Source: Bacteroidia bacterium
GTDB lineage: Bacteria > Bacteroidota > Bacteroidia > Flavobacteriales_D > Cryomorphaceae
NCBI GenBank assembly: GCA_030427905.1
Contig: JAUICL010000002.1
Span: 558,001-622,000 of the forward strand
Direction of reading: 5' to 3'
DNA: 64,000 bases
Below are positions 48,390 to 57,412 of this stretch, in pieces. The notes under the pieces were generated by a model. It searched no databases and had not been told where the DNA came from. It saw nothing but the letters and a program-made list of their open reading frames with translations. Within the stretch, counting starts at the first letter, position 1. Each line of letters starts with the position of its first letter. Made by a program: the position numbers and the translations under genes.

Positions 48390-48676
48390 ATTCTGATATG
48401 AATTTATCATAAAGCCACTTATCGAATACGGTATGGTCCCTTCGGTAAGTAACAAGCCTTTGTTTAAAGTATACTGTGGCAAAATATGTTCTGAAGAACT
48501 TGTTGGTGAAGGATTCTTATCGCCAAAGCCAAGTCCATGCAGCCTATAGCTTACTCATAATCAGAGATTACCGGTCTTTCATGCTTAAGGAAGGTATGAC
48601 AGGGTGAAGTAGAGAATCAATCTAAATTTTAGTAATTCCTCCCGACGTACGTAAATCCTTACTAAATTGAGTTTGA

Positions 48677-49555
48677 ATGTCTCAGGTAGTTGTATCATAC
48701 GAAACTGGTGAAGGGGAAATCTCAAAAGATGAAACCATTGCTACGCTTCAGGAAGAACTAACCAAGTATAAAGATGAAGCAAATCAGGTGGAAATGGTGG
48801 TGCTGGGAAGTCTCGTACCGCTAGCCATCGTCTTTGTCTTCCTTTTTTTTGTGGTTTACCGGAGTAGGAGAGAAAGGGCAATCAGACGCGCACAATTTGA
48901 GCTGGAGTTGGCTCGAAGCGGAATGGAAATGAAGGCTTTGCGGTCGCAGGTCAACCCGCACTTTATCTTCAACTGCCTGGCATCGATTCAATACTTTATT
49001 TCATCAAACAACAATACCCAAGCGAAGTATTACTTGGTTCAATTCAGCAGTTTGATCAGACGAATTCTCGAAAACAGTACGGAGAAAATGGTCAGTGTGA
49101 AAGACGATATCGATCCTTTGGTCAAATATGTGGAGATGGAGAAGCTGCGCCTCGCTGATGCTTTCACTTTTGAGTTGATCGTAAGCGATGAAATCGATCA
49201 GGACTACACCTTTATTCCTCCGCTTATCATTCAGCCTATTGTGGAAAACGCTATCTGGCACGGAGTCAGCAACCACAAGGGTAACCCGGTGATAGAAGTG
49301 GAGCTAACTAAAGTGGATGAAAACGGTATTCGCTGTGCTGTCCGAAACCCGATCTCAGAAGAAGTAGAACTACGCCCTGCGCGAAACCCTGACAAGAAAA
49401 AATCCCTTGGACTATCGCTTATCAGAGAGCGTATCGATTTGTTGAATAATCTCTATGAGCGGAATGACTCACTTGAAATGCGAGATCTTGAGATGGACGG
49501 GAAGTCTTATCGCGTAAAGGAAGTGAGCCTGGTAATACCTTGTGAGACAGAGTAG
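48677..49555 (+). CDS. LytS-type sensor histidine kinase, unusually short N terminus
   Basis: 292 residues. One membrane helix (about 41-61), a short coiled linker, then the LytS His_kinase motif ALRSQVNPHFIFNCL with His95 and the N-box ENAIWHG. A Bacteroidota kinase of this class usually has a long TPR or sensor region before the helix; here only about 40 charged residues (LQEELTKYKDEANQVE), and no signal peptide, precede it. No LytTR response regulator is adjacent. May be a truncated copy or an unusual compact kinase. Confidence 0.85.
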   Translation: MSQVVVSYETGEGEISKDETIATLQEELTKYKDEANQVEMVVLGSLVPLAIVFVFLFFVVYRSRRERAIRRAQFELELARSGMEMKALRSQVNPHFIFNCLASIQYFISSNNNTQAKYYLVQFSSLIRRILENSTEKMVSVKDDIDPLVKYVEMEKLRLADAFTFELIVSDEIDQDYTFIPPLIIQPIVENAIWHGVSNHKGNPVIEVELTKVDENGIRCAVRNPISEEVELRPARNPDKKKSLGLSLIRERIDLLNNLYERNDSLEMRDLEMDGKSYRVKEVSLVIPCETE

Positions 49556-49630
49556 AGAAGCAAGCGGTTGGAAAGGGTGATTGATTGCATCGCGCAATAA
49601 GGACAGCATTAAAACCAAAACCTAAATAAT

Positions 49631-50308
49631 ATGAGTTCTTACCAAATCACACTGGCCGAAGCGGTAGACTATCTCTACAACTTCAACCAAAATTCAGATT
49701 TACTTTCCATAGCTCAAAACACGGCATTTGGTGGCACTTTTGCCGCTCCGACTCTCCCGACAGATCCAGATAAAGGGTTGATGTTCTGGTTTAATTGGAT
49801 TGACACAGTTGGTGCCAATCAGTTCTTCCTAGCCTACCAAACTTATGATGATCAGGGAGATGGTATTAGGATGGAGCTACCCGTATTGAGTGCTGATCTT
49901 CGAATTCCCGATGAGACATTCCTCTACAGCCCAGTTGGTACGTCCAAAACAGATATTGAGAACTTTATTCTCAACCACGACACCAAGATACCGCCCCAAA
50001 GCACACTTACCAGCCAAGCTTCTGTGCAAGGGCAAACCCAAGACTTCCTTGATCATTTCCCCTCCGGAACGGAGAATCGCTTGAATATTCGTCCGCATAT
50101 CTTTTATTCGGCTCGGTCTACAGGTAGTGATTTTGCCGATCTCCTGAGCCAGTCGGGTGCCGCTGGTCTTCGATATTATTTTGGACTTGAACCAAAAATG
50201 AGTTTCATAAATCAAATCAGGATCATTCTAGTTGCCGTAGATTCGAACGGAAAGAATATTTTGAGCGGTTCTGGAACATGTATTCTACTTCAAAAGGGAT
50301 CGCCATAA
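49631..50308 (+). CDS. Hypothetical protein
   Basis: 225 residues, no signal peptide, no membrane segment, no motif I recognise. Mixed alpha/beta with several aromatic stretches (DKGLMFWFNWIDTVG, HIFYSARSTGSD). Starts 76 bp after the kinase gene on the same strand; a functional link is only positional. Confidence 0.7.
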   Translation: MSSYQITLAEAVDYLYNFNQNSDLLSIAQNTAFGGTFAAPTLPTDPDKGLMFWFNWIDTVGANQFFLAYQTYDDQGDGIRMELPVLSADLRIPDETFLYSPVGTSKTDIENFILNHDTKIPPQSTLTSQASVQGQTQDFLDHFPSGTENRLNIRPHIFYSARSTGSDFADLLSQSGAAGLRYYFGLEPKMSFINQIRIILVAVDSNGKNILSGSGTCILLQKGSP

Positions 50309-50372
50309 TTACTAGTCGAAAATGAGTTTTAGCTCAATGCCGGAAACTTCATTTATTAAGTAGATTCGTCCT

Positions 50373-51038
50373 GTGAGTACCCAAGTTCTAGATATAATCA
50401 TGAATGTGGTGACCTACATGGTCATCGTCGCTAATGTACTCGTTCTACGAAAGAAGCCACTTCTCTTGTTTAAAGCTCTACTTGCCTTTCTTTTGATCGG
50501 CGAGGTGACTCACTTTAGTATGGACTACGCTATTTACGCCTTGAAAAACAAAGATTTAGCATGGGAAATTCGGTATATCTATGGCTTTTTTGACACGGCT
50601 TTTCTCACGTGGATGGCGATAGCCTATGGAAATTACCCATCGCCAAAGAAAAAAGCCTTGTTAGCTGCAGCTACATCAGGTGGGATCTGGATCTTATTTT
50701 TGATTCTGCATTACTTGGGAATACTCGAATTTCAAGTGGCATGGATGGAAAGTATAGCCAATATTATACTCACTTTGCTGTTTGGATTTGGGATTATCAC
50801 CAGGGTTGAAATTCCCGAAACGCCTTTGGTCAGCGGGATAAACTTTATTCTTGTCGGATTTTTGATCTACTTGTTTTCGACGATAGTCATCTTTGGGATA
50901 CAAGGCACATCGATTCGCGAAGAAGTGTACGGGTTTATACACGGTGCCTTGCACATATTGCGAGATGTATTCTTTCTACTTGCGTTTTATGTGGAATTCT
51001 TTGGAGCGGGTAGGGTACTGGCGAGAATAGATAAGTAA
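50373..51038 (+). CDS. Seven-helix membrane protein of unknown function
   Basis: 221 residues, GTG start. Seven predicted helices (about 6-24, 28-45, 65-82, 90-110, 120-138, 148-168, 187-210) with short loops, resembling the membrane part of 7TM sensor kinases but without a kinase domain. Its stop abuts the stop of the convergent RraA gene with no base between. Co-directional with the LytS kinase, so a sensor role is conceivable. Confidence 0.72.
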   Translation: MSTQVLDIIMNVVTYMVIVANVLVLRKKPLLLFKALLAFLLIGEVTHFSMDYAIYALKNKDLAWEIRYIYGFFDTAFLTWMAIAYGNYPSPKKKALLAAATSGGIWILFLILHYLGILEFQVAWMESIANIILTLLFGFGIITRVEIPETPLVSGINFILVGFLIYLFSTIVIFGIQGTSIREEVYGFIHGALHILRDVFFLLAFYVEFFGAGRVLARIDK

Positions 51039-51701
51039 TCAGTTTTCTGGGCTGCCCTTTTGACGAATCTCATTGGGATCTTCGCGCTTGATCTCTTCCA
51101 TGGCTTGCATGTCTTCGGTTTCTACTTTGAGTGCTTCTTCAAAAACCTTCTCCACAGCTCTAGCGGGAATCACCACCGCGGCCGCTTCATCGGCGTATAT
51201 GTAGTCGCCTGGAAGGATGGTGACGGCGCCTAAAACGACTTCCACATTGGCGGCATAGGGCATGATGGTACCGCCACCCCAATTTACCGTTTCGCCTGAG
51301 CAATAAGTTGCAAAATCATAGTCAGCAAGCTCACCAAAATCTCTGAGACTTCCATCGGTGAGAAGCCCTGAAAGTCCATGGTTTTGAAGTCGCGAATTCT
51401 TCGTACCACCGCCTACCGATGTGCTCTCATGGCCATTGCTCGCCAGCACCAGCACTTTTCCTGTGCCCTTGTCGCCAATGGCCTTGTAAAACTGCGCGGC
51501 AAAATTGTGGACATCGGGATTCTGGATGTCATCTCTAATGGGCAAAAAGTTGATGGTAACGGCCCGCCCAAAAAGCACGCGACCCGGAGTAGGAGATATG
51601 AGTCCTTCGATCGTGTATTGGTGGTCAAAATGTCGGCCCATGGCGTCGGCCAGCGATGCTGATTTGACTTGGGGAAGGATGGATAGAAAAGATTCGGTCA
51701 T
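51039..51701 (-). CDS. RraA-like protein (aldolase/RNase E-inhibitor fold)
   Basis: 220 residues. The fold is shown by SLADAMGRHF near the start, the phosphate/oxaloacetate region GLLTDGSLRDFGEL and GDYIYADEAAAVVIP. RraA-like proteins in organisms without the matching RNase are often 4-hydroxy-4-methyl-2-oxoglutarate or related aldolases; which activity applies cannot be told. Single gene. Confidence 0.85.
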   Translation of the reverse strand: MTESFLSILPQVKSASLADAMGRHFDHQYTIEGLISPTPGRVLFGRAVTINFLPIRDDIQNPDVHNFAAQFYKAIGDKGTGKVLVLASNGHESTSVGGGTKNSRLQNHGLSGLLTDGSLRDFGELADYDFATYCSGETVNWGGGTIMPYAANVEVVLGAVTILPGDYIYADEAAAVVIPARAVEKVFEEALKVETEDMQAMEEIKREDPNEIRQKGSPEN

Positions 51702-51816
51702 ATCGGTAATTTAAGGGTTTTCAATTCAATTACGAAGTCCAATTCAAAGAGTGTTCTTAGATCGCAAGAATCGGATTTTCTAATTGATGGCATTTCATCA
51801 ATTTTGCCAAACCGAT

Positions 51817-52116
51817 ATGAATAATCAAGAAGAGAATTTCAAGCGTATTGCTAGAGCTATAGCCTTTATTCGGCAGAACCACAGCGCGCAACCATCACTC
51901 GATGAGATCGCGAAAGAAGCGGGACTCAGCCCCGCGCATTTCCAGCGCCTTTTCTCGGAGTGGGCTGGAACGAGCCCCAAGAAGTTTATTCAACACCTGA
52001 GTATTCAGCATGCCAAATCGGTGCTTCAAGAAGGAAAGACGCTATTTGATACCAGCTTTGAATTGGGCCTGAGCAGCACCAGCCGTCTCCACGATCTATT
52101 TGTAGGCATCGAGTAA
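51817..52116 (+). CDS. AraC-type HTH domain (Ada regulatory half, split by in-frame stop)
   Basis: 99 residues: two helix-turn-helix motifs of an AraC domain (SLDEIAKEAGLSPAHFQRLF and TLFDTSFELGLSSTSRLHDL). It ends FVGIE-stop, and the next codon in the same frame is ATG of the methyltransferase. In Bacteroidota Ada-type proteins these halves are one polypeptide with sequence of the form LHDLFV-x-IE-x-MTPxEYK, so the TAA replaces one linker codon. Start at 51817 gives the family N terminus; a longer TTG/ATG frame begins at 51784. Confidence 0.85.
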   Translation: MNNQEENFKRIARAIAFIRQNHSAQPSLDEIAKEAGLSPAHFQRLFSEWAGTSPKKFIQHLSIQHAKSVLQEGKTLFDTSFELGLSSTSRLHDLFVGIE

Positions 52117-52647
52117 ATGACGCCTGCCGAATACAAGCAAGGTGGCAAAGGGTTGCGAATCAACTACAGCTTCAGCACCACGCCTTTTGGTGCAGTGCTG
52201 ATCGCGGCTAGTTCGCGTGGCATTTGCCATATCGCCTTTTTTGATGGAGAGCAAAAGGCAGCGCTCGACGCGTTAGTTTCCGAGTATCCCCAAGCCGAAT
52301 TCAAAGAAACAATCGATGATTTTCAGAAAGCTGGACTTAAGGCCTTAAACGGAAGTACAGACCGCTCCCAATTGCGTATTCATTTGAAGGGGACCGATTT
52401 TCAGCTAAAAGTCTGGGAAGCACTTTTGCGGATTCCCGAAGGGAGACTGGTAACCTACGACGCCATTGCCAAAGCCATCGGCAAACCAAAAGCCCAACGA
52501 GCAGTAGGCACAGCCATCGGCAAAAACCCAATAGCCTTACTTATTCCTTGCCATCGCGTAATTCGCTCCAATGGTGACTTTGGTGGCTATCGCTGGGACC
52601 AAACCAGAAAGGCGGCGATAATAGGGAAGGAGATGGGGGATATATAA
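52117..52647 (+). CDS. Methylated-DNA-protein-cysteine methyltransferase (Ogt half of Ada)
   Basis: 176 residues. Removes methyl groups from O6-methylguanine by transfer to Cys145 in IPCHR. N-terminal MTPAEYKQGG is normally internal to a fused AraC-Ogt protein; the C-terminal domain contains RAVGTAIGKNP and FGGYRWD. Translation may start at the ATG that directly follows the upstream stop (TAA-ATG), or by stop-codon readthrough. All catalytic residues are intact. Confidence 0.92.
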   Translation: MTPAEYKQGGKGLRINYSFSTTPFGAVLIAASSRGICHIAFFDGEQKAALDALVSEYPQAEFKETIDDFQKAGLKALNGSTDRSQLRIHLKGTDFQLKVWEALLRIPEGRLVTYDAIAKAIGKPKAQRAVGTAIGKNPIALLIPCHRVIRSNGDFGGYRWDQTRKAAIIGKEMGDI

Positions 52648-52699
52648 TTGACTCGAAAGGTTAAGAATTTCTTTATTTTGCCCAAAGAAATCCTACACG

Positions 52700-53425
52700 A
52701 TGAAACAGTATTTACTTCTCTTTCTTATCGCACTAATTTCTATCTCCATGAATGGGCAAGGAGAGGAGTCTTCCAAAATAAAGTGGGGTGTATTTTTCTC
52801 TCCGGGTGTGAGTCACCTTCAAGTTAAAAGCAAAAATGGATCTGGAAACCTATTTGATTTCTCGCATGATCCCTACGATCTCAAGATTGCCTATTCCATT
52901 GGAGGTGTCATGAATCTTCAGTTTAACCACACTTGGGGGATGGAAATTGGAGTGCAATATTCTAATCGCGGATTCCAAGAAACCAACGAAGACCCCACAT
53001 ATGGTGACTATCTTGGAAATGACAATGTGTATGAAACAAACGACCCATCAATTTCTTCAGTAACCATCAAGCAGAACTATAATTACCTTGAACTGCCTTT
53101 CCGATTTACACTTACCGCCGGAAAAGGCAATCTCTGCTTCATAACTGGCCTTGGCATAACACCTGGAATTTTAATTGCACCAAGAGAAGTCGGTATTATC
53201 GAATACGAAGAAGGTGATACAGAGCGAAATACTTCTAGAATAGAAGATATCCGCTCATTCAGTTTAACCCCCACCATTAGTTTAGGGCTGGAGTATCATC
53301 TAAACAACAACCAAATGATCCGCCTGGAACCCAATCTGGGATATAGCATCTTGAGCTTAACTGATTCTGATGTGAGTGGAAGCTATTTATTGACTGGCGG
53401 CTTAAGAGCAGGGTTTTATTTCTAG
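52700..53425 (+). CDS. Outer-membrane beta-barrel protein (PorT-like)
   Basis: 241 residues. Signal peptide to about residue 19, then alternating beta strands ending in a final Phe (GGLRAGFYF), typical of an outer-membrane barrel. Pattern GVFFSPGVSHLQVKSK and MEIGVQYSNRGF match the PorT/beta-barrel family. An 8-bp inverted repeat (ATTTCTTT/AAAGAAAT, 52667-52691) lies just upstream. Two bp separate its stop from the convergent SRPBCC gene. Confidence 0.85.
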   Translation: MKQYLLLFLIALISISMNGQGEESSKIKWGVFFSPGVSHLQVKSKNGSGNLFDFSHDPYDLKIAYSIGGVMNLQFNHTWGMEIGVQYSNRGFQETNEDPTYGDYLGNDNVYETNDPSISSVTIKQNYNYLELPFRFTLTAGKGNLCFITGLGITPGILIAPREVGIIEYEEGDTERNTSRIEDIRSFSLTPTISLGLEYHLNNNQMIRLEPNLGYSILSLTDSDVSGSYLLTGGLRAGFYF

Positions 53426-53427
53426 AC

Positions 53428-53916
53428 TCAATTATTCACCCCCTTCAGCTCCGCCACCTTATTTCTCAAATCATAACCCGTTTCGTAAAACGATTTTAGG
53501 TTAGCCAGGTAGAAAGTCCAGCCTTCCAAACAGCCGATGCGGATATTAAACTTCGACTTTTCGTCGGTGGGGATATTATGCTGGGTTAGGTTGACGAGTA
53601 CGTGGTCGCCGATCTCCTTGAGCTGGATATCCACCAGACATTCTCCGGCAAAAGAAAACTGAAAGAAATCGCGGCCGTTGGCGGATGTTATTTTGCCTTT
53701 TTCTGTCTCTTCGTACAAATACCAGGTCCACTTATAGGTGTCGCCAGCTTCGGTGTTTTCGTTGCCGCTTCGTGGTTCTTGAGTATTCTTGAAATAGGTG
53801 CATGTCTCCAAAAACCACTTCTCAATCTCCGCCGATTTCGTCCAAGCATCGTAGATGGTTTCTAAACTCGTTTTTACAGCGATGCTCAAATTAAAGGATG
53901 TCCAGTCTTGTGCCAT
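53428..53916 (-). CDS. SRPBCC (AHSA1-type) domain protein
   Basis: 162 residues with a START/Bet v1 fold: SIAVKTSLETIYDAWTKSAEIEKWF near the N terminus, AGDTYKWTWYLYEE and a C-terminal helix with CLEGWTFYLANLKSFYE. Similar in type to the protein at 42751 but not a close copy. Likely binds a hydrophobic ligand or acts as Hsp90 co-chaperone. Confidence 0.88.
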   Translation of the reverse strand: MAQDWTSFNLSIAVKTSLETIYDAWTKSAEIEKWFLETCTYFKNTQEPRSGNENTEAGDTYKWTWYLYEETEKGKITSANGRDFFQFSFAGECLVDIQLKEIGDHVLVNLTQHNIPTDEKSKFNIRIGCLEGWTFYLANLKSFYETGYDLRNKVAELKGVNN

Positions 53917-54032
53917 GTTTAAGGGTGTTTCGTTTTGGGTTGATTAAAATACGGCTTCACTTCGGTTTAACCAACTCAGTAGCAATACCGAAAGAAGGCA
54001 TTCTATTTTAGCTCAAGTCTTATTTTAGCACC

Positions 54033-54638
54033 ATGGAAGCTCATTCGCAGGGATACCCGTATGATATGATTCTCAATAACATTGCCCGCTTTGTCGACTT
54101 GGCCGATGAAGAGAAGGATCTATTCGTTTCCTTTTGGAAAAAGGGGAGTGCAAAGCGAAAGGAGTATGTGCTAGAGCCTGGTGGAATTACGAAGTACGAA
54201 TACTTTGTCACCAAAGGCTGCCTGAAGGTGTATTCCTTAGACCCGAGTGGGGGTGAACACGTCAATATGTTTGCCATCGAAGACTATTGGACGGGCGATT
54301 TGGCCAGTTTCACCCTTCAGCAACCATCTACTTACTTTATTAAAGCGCTCGAAGACTCCGAGTTTTTGACAATTACAAAAGACAATTTTGAGCGGATGCT
54401 TCGGGAAATACCCAAATTGGAGCGGTTTTACAGGATCCTTTACCGAAACTCCTTGGTCAACTACATCAAAAGGACCAATGAAGGCATTTCACTGACTGCT
54501 GAAGAACGATACGAGATTTTCTTAAGCACGTACCCACAAATCGCTAACCGCATTACGCAAAAAGACCTGGCGGCCTATCTGGGAATCACTCCAGAGTTTT
54601 TGAGCATGATCCGCAGCAAAATCACCAAACGCAGCTAG
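54033..54638 (+). CDS. Crp/Fnr-family transcriptional regulator
   Basis: 201 residues. N-terminal cyclic-nucleotide-binding-type beta roll (about 25-120: EYFVTKGCLKVYSLDPSGG) lacking obvious Arg-Ser-type cAMP ligands, dimer helix, and C-terminal winged HTH with TQKDLAAYLGITPEFLSMIRSK. Followed by four co-directional genes ending in DoxX and FMN reductase, which it may control. Confidence 0.92.
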   Translation: MEAHSQGYPYDMILNNIARFVDLADEEKDLFVSFWKKGSAKRKEYVLEPGGITKYEYFVTKGCLKVYSLDPSGGEHVNMFAIEDYWTGDLASFTLQQPSTYFIKALEDSEFLTITKDNFERMLREIPKLERFYRILYRNSLVNYIKRTNEGISLTAEERYEIFLSTYPQIANRITQKDLAAYLGITPEFLSMIRSKITKRS

Positions 54639-54751
54639 GAATCAAATTGGCTTGGCTGTTATATACCGTAGACAATCAGCGCATTGAGCCCAAACCACCT
54701 TTCTTAAACTAGTTTATTTTTTAGGGCTTTTGTTCGAGGGTTCTTTGTGGC

Positions 54752-55405
54752 ATGATAAAGAAAACCACCCTCGTTGCGATTGCTTTTATGGCTTTGATCC
54801 ATGCCAGCAATGCTCAGATTGCTCTCCTGGAATTGGCCACCGGTCCGAAGAAGACCGACTTCACTTCCATTTCCTATCGCCCCATTAGTGATAAGGCAAA
54901 GTTCACGGTAGCCACACTAGCTTTTTTTCAAAAATACCACGAGAAGGAAAGCTACATGTTCGATGAAGCGGGCGTTCAGCCCACATTTTACTGGAATATC
55001 AATAAGTCGTTTTCCGCTGGCCCAGGGCTGTACTACAACAGCATCGCTGGTTTTTCGGAGCGCCTTTCGGTATTGTACGCCATACGGTCACCGCATTTTG
55101 TGATGACGGCCATCCCCACCATTGCACACGCCGAAGAAACGGGTTTCATCAATGGCGAACTCTTCCTGCAGATGCAGGTAAACCGTCCGATAAAAGGGGA
55201 GTGGGAAGCCCTGATTAGCGCCCAGATTCTCACTTATTGGGATGAGTTTTCGCGACACGCGCGCAGCTTTCAGCAAATGAGAGTGGGGCTTCAGAAAAAA
55301 TCTACCCAGTTTGGTTTGGCCATCGACTTCGATCAATACGGTGAAGCGCCGATAACACGGGTTTCACCCGGCGTTTTCGTCCGAATGATTTTCAAAAACA
55401 ACTAG
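54752..55405 (+). CDS. Probable outer-membrane protein of unknown function
   Basis: 217 residues. Signal peptide (ends HASNAQ, residue 21), then repeated amphipathic beta strands (FYWNINKSFSAGPGLYYNS, MRVGLQKKSTQFGLAID) and a near-terminal aromatic strand (VSPGVFVRMIF). Looks like an 8- to 10-strand barrel. Upstream of DoxX by 22 bp, likely cotranscribed. Confidence 0.75.
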   Translation: MIKKTTLVAIAFMALIHASNAQIALLELATGPKKTDFTSISYRPISDKAKFTVATLAFFQKYHEKESYMFDEAGVQPTFYWNINKSFSAGPGLYYNSIAGFSERLSVLYAIRSPHFVMTAIPTIAHAEETGFINGELFLQMQVNRPIKGEWEALISAQILTYWDEFSRHARSFQQMRVGLQKKSTQFGLAIDFDQYGEAPITRVSPGVFVRMIFKNN

Positions 55406-55427
55406 CAAACAACAAATAAATACCAAT

Positions 55428-55883
55428 ATGAAAGTGAATCAAATTTTAAACACAGAAGGCAATTGGGGCACCCTGATTGCACGCCTTACGCTCGGAATCG
55501 TATTGTTTCCGCACGGAGCTCAAAAAATGCTGGGCTGGTTTGGGGGATTTGGGTTCTCTGGAACTATGGACGCCTTTACTACACAGATGAACCTTCCCTG
55601 GATCGTCGCCTTCTCGGTGATCTTAATCGAATTTCTAGGTGCGATCAGCTTGATCGTAGGCTTTGCCAGCAGGGTATGGGCGCTTGCCATCGCGGGGCTC
55701 TTTACCGGTATCATCTTCACCGCTCATCTGGAGCACGGCTTTTTTATGAACTGGTACGGCACTCAGGCCGGCGAAGGATTCGAATACGCCCTTCTTGTGA
55801 TTGGACTAGCTTTGGTGGTACTGGCCAACGGCGGCGGGAAATACGCCCTTGATATTGAATTGACAAAACGCCTAAAAAAGTAA
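55428..55883 (+). CDS. DoxX family membrane protein
   Basis: 151 residues, four helices. LIARLTLGIVLFPHGAQKMLGWFGGFG and LSLIVGFASRVWALAIAG are DoxX hallmarks. Family members associate with thiosulfate, thiol or oxidative-stress chemistry; here paired with an FMN reductase 3 bp downstream. Confidence 0.92.
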   Translation: MKVNQILNTEGNWGTLIARLTLGIVLFPHGAQKMLGWFGGFGFSGTMDAFTTQMNLPWIVAFSVILIEFLGAISLIVGFASRVWALAIAGLFTGIIFTAHLEHGFFMNWYGTQAGEGFEYALLVIGLALVVLANGGGKYALDIELTKRLKK

Positions 55884-55886
55884 GTC

Positions 55887-56435
55887 ATGAAAAAGATTAT
55901 CGCATTTGGAGCGAGCAGTAGCAGCGCTTCTATCAATAAAACGCTTGCCGTATACGCAGCCAGCAAAATTGAGAATGCCGAAGTAACCGTGGTCGATCTC
56001 GCCGACTATATGCTACCCTTGTTTAGCGTAGATGTGGAGCAAAGGTCTGGAATACCCGAAGGAGTCTATCGATTTAGCGAGCTGATCGAATCGGCTGATG
56101 GCTTGGTGATATCTCTCGCAGAGCACAACGGCTCGTACACAGCGGTCTTCAAAAACCTGATAGACTGGCTTACCAGAATTGATATGAATGTGTGGAAGGA
56201 AAAGCCCATGCTGCTGATGGCTACATCGCCTGGTGGAAGAGGGGGAGCCACGGTTCTCGCGGCGGCCAAGTCGTTCTTCCCATTTATGAATGGAAATATC
56301 GTTGCCGAATTCTCTCTACCATCTTTTTACGAGAACTTTTCAGAAGGGGCCCTTGTAGATCAAGAGCTCGAAAAACAGTTGGTGGATAGCGTAGGGGAGT
56401 TGGAGCGGGTTTTGACTGGTGTTGTGGTTGATTAA
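55887..56435 (+). CDS. NAD(P)H-dependent FMN reductase
   Basis: 182 residues, flavodoxin-like fold: AFGASSSSASINKTLA phosphate loop at the N terminus, VVDLADYMLPLF, LAEHNGSYTAVFKNLIDWL and SPGGRGGATVLAAAKSFF match the azoreductase/FMN-reductase family. Cytoplasmic partner of DoxX in the same operon. Confidence 0.92.
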   Translation: MKKIIAFGASSSSASINKTLAVYAASKIENAEVTVVDLADYMLPLFSVDVEQRSGIPEGVYRFSELIESADGLVISLAEHNGSYTAVFKNLIDWLTRIDMNVWKEKPMLLMATSPGGRGGATVLAAAKSFFPFMNGNIVAEFSLPSFYENFSEGALVDQELEKQLVDSVGELERVLTGVVVD

Positions 56436-56512
56436 TGCGATCAATCACACACCTAATCTTGGTATTGTCCTAATAATGAGCTTAATTAGGGAAGCACAAA
56501 ATCAAACCGCTT

Positions 56513-56860
56513 ATGAAATTCAATATCAAAACCGCTCTGGCCATAGCCTTTTTGGGAACTTGCTTTGCCTTTACGAGCACTACAAACGATGGGTTGGACG
56601 TCACTTATGGCGTGAGCAGCAGCGATCCCGTGGCAATAGAGCTCGACCTGAATAGTGATTTCACCTTCACCTACCACGACCACTCGCTAAAAGACAATAA
56701 AGTGAATGTGAGCGGAACCTACACGCTCGAAAACAATCGCGTGCGCTTGGTTGCAGATCAAGGCCAACCCGACTTTCACGACAACTGGAAAATTGTTGAA
56801 GACGGACAGGCGGCGAAGTCTAGAAAGGGATTGACGTTTTATACTTTGAGAAAGAAGTAG
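56513..56860 (+). CDS. Small secreted protein of unknown function
   Basis: 115 residues. Signal peptide to about FAFTSTT (residue 22), then a mostly beta domain with lipocalin-like lysine-rich C terminus (VSGTYTLENNRVRLVADQ). No named family recognised. Convergent with the next gene, stops 3 bp apart. Confidence 0.75.
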   Translation: MKFNIKTALAIAFLGTCFAFTSTTNDGLDVTYGVSSSDPVAIELDLNSDFTFTYHDHSLKDNKVNVSGTYTLENNRVRLVADQGQPDFHDNWKIVEDGQAAKSRKGLTFYTLRKK

Positions 56861-56863
56861 CCA

Positions 56864-57091
56864 TCACACCAGCGCGGTGTCCTGACCCACTTCTACATCA
56901 TAACCCCAATACGCCATCCACTCCATGATCATGGGCACCATATCGTCGGTGGCTGGAAACCGCATTACAAAGAGACCTTCTCCGATCTCAACTCGGGGAC
57001 GGTCGCCTTTTAAAAGTCTCTCTTTTAAGAGTTGTCTCGCACGCGCTACATTGGTCAGGGTAGGCTCCTGGTTAATGATTATCGCCTTCAT
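56864..57091 (-). CDS. Small hypothetical protein
   Basis: 75 residues with a regular ATG (57091), charged and without signal peptide (KAIIINQEPTLTNVARARQLL). No family recognised. Supported by good codon use and by the tight convergence with the neighbouring gene. Confidence 0.6.
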   Translation of the reverse strand: MKAIIINQEPTLTNVARARQLLKERLLKGDRPRVEIGEGLFVMRFPATDDMVPMIMEWMAYWGYDVEVGQDTALV

Positions 57092-57412
57092 TTCGTCTAC
57101 GGTTTAGGGTCTGATTTGCTGGGTTTTGGATCAGCTTTTTATTAGAACCGTTGAGAGCTGAAAAGGTTTAAATATTAGAAATGTATATGAGCACTAAGAA
57201 AAGTTTGGGCAGGGAAGAGTAAGGGAAGTGGTGCAGATCGAAGATAGGTTTACTTAAAGACTGACTAGACAAAACTGTGGTAACAACTTTGATTCTAAGA
57301 AAGTCCGACCAACGGCCTATTTCAGATTCCGACTTTATGGATTTTGTTGAAGAATTCAGAGCGGCTGATGCTGATGTGCCTTGCAGTTTTTCAAATTGGT
57401 TGTTGAGTTCTA
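57092..57412. other. 321-bp gap, possible short ORF fragment
   Basis: No convincing gene. A GTG-initiated 48-codon frame (57277-57423, plus strand) reads like protein (KSDQRPISDSDFMDFVEEF) but overlaps the next gene end and has no start context; it may be a remnant of a decayed gene. The rest is AT-rich without clear promoters or hairpins. Confidence 0.35.

Noticed and set aside
48483-48676. Missing N-terminal sensor part of the LytS kinase in the upstream gap
   Set aside because: No reading frame there resembles TPR or sensor sequence, so a frameshifted long kinase is not supported.
55463-55852. 129-codon frame overlapping the DoxX gene on the same strand
   Set aside because: DoxX motifs are intact in the other frame; this one is Arg/His-rich without a fold pattern.
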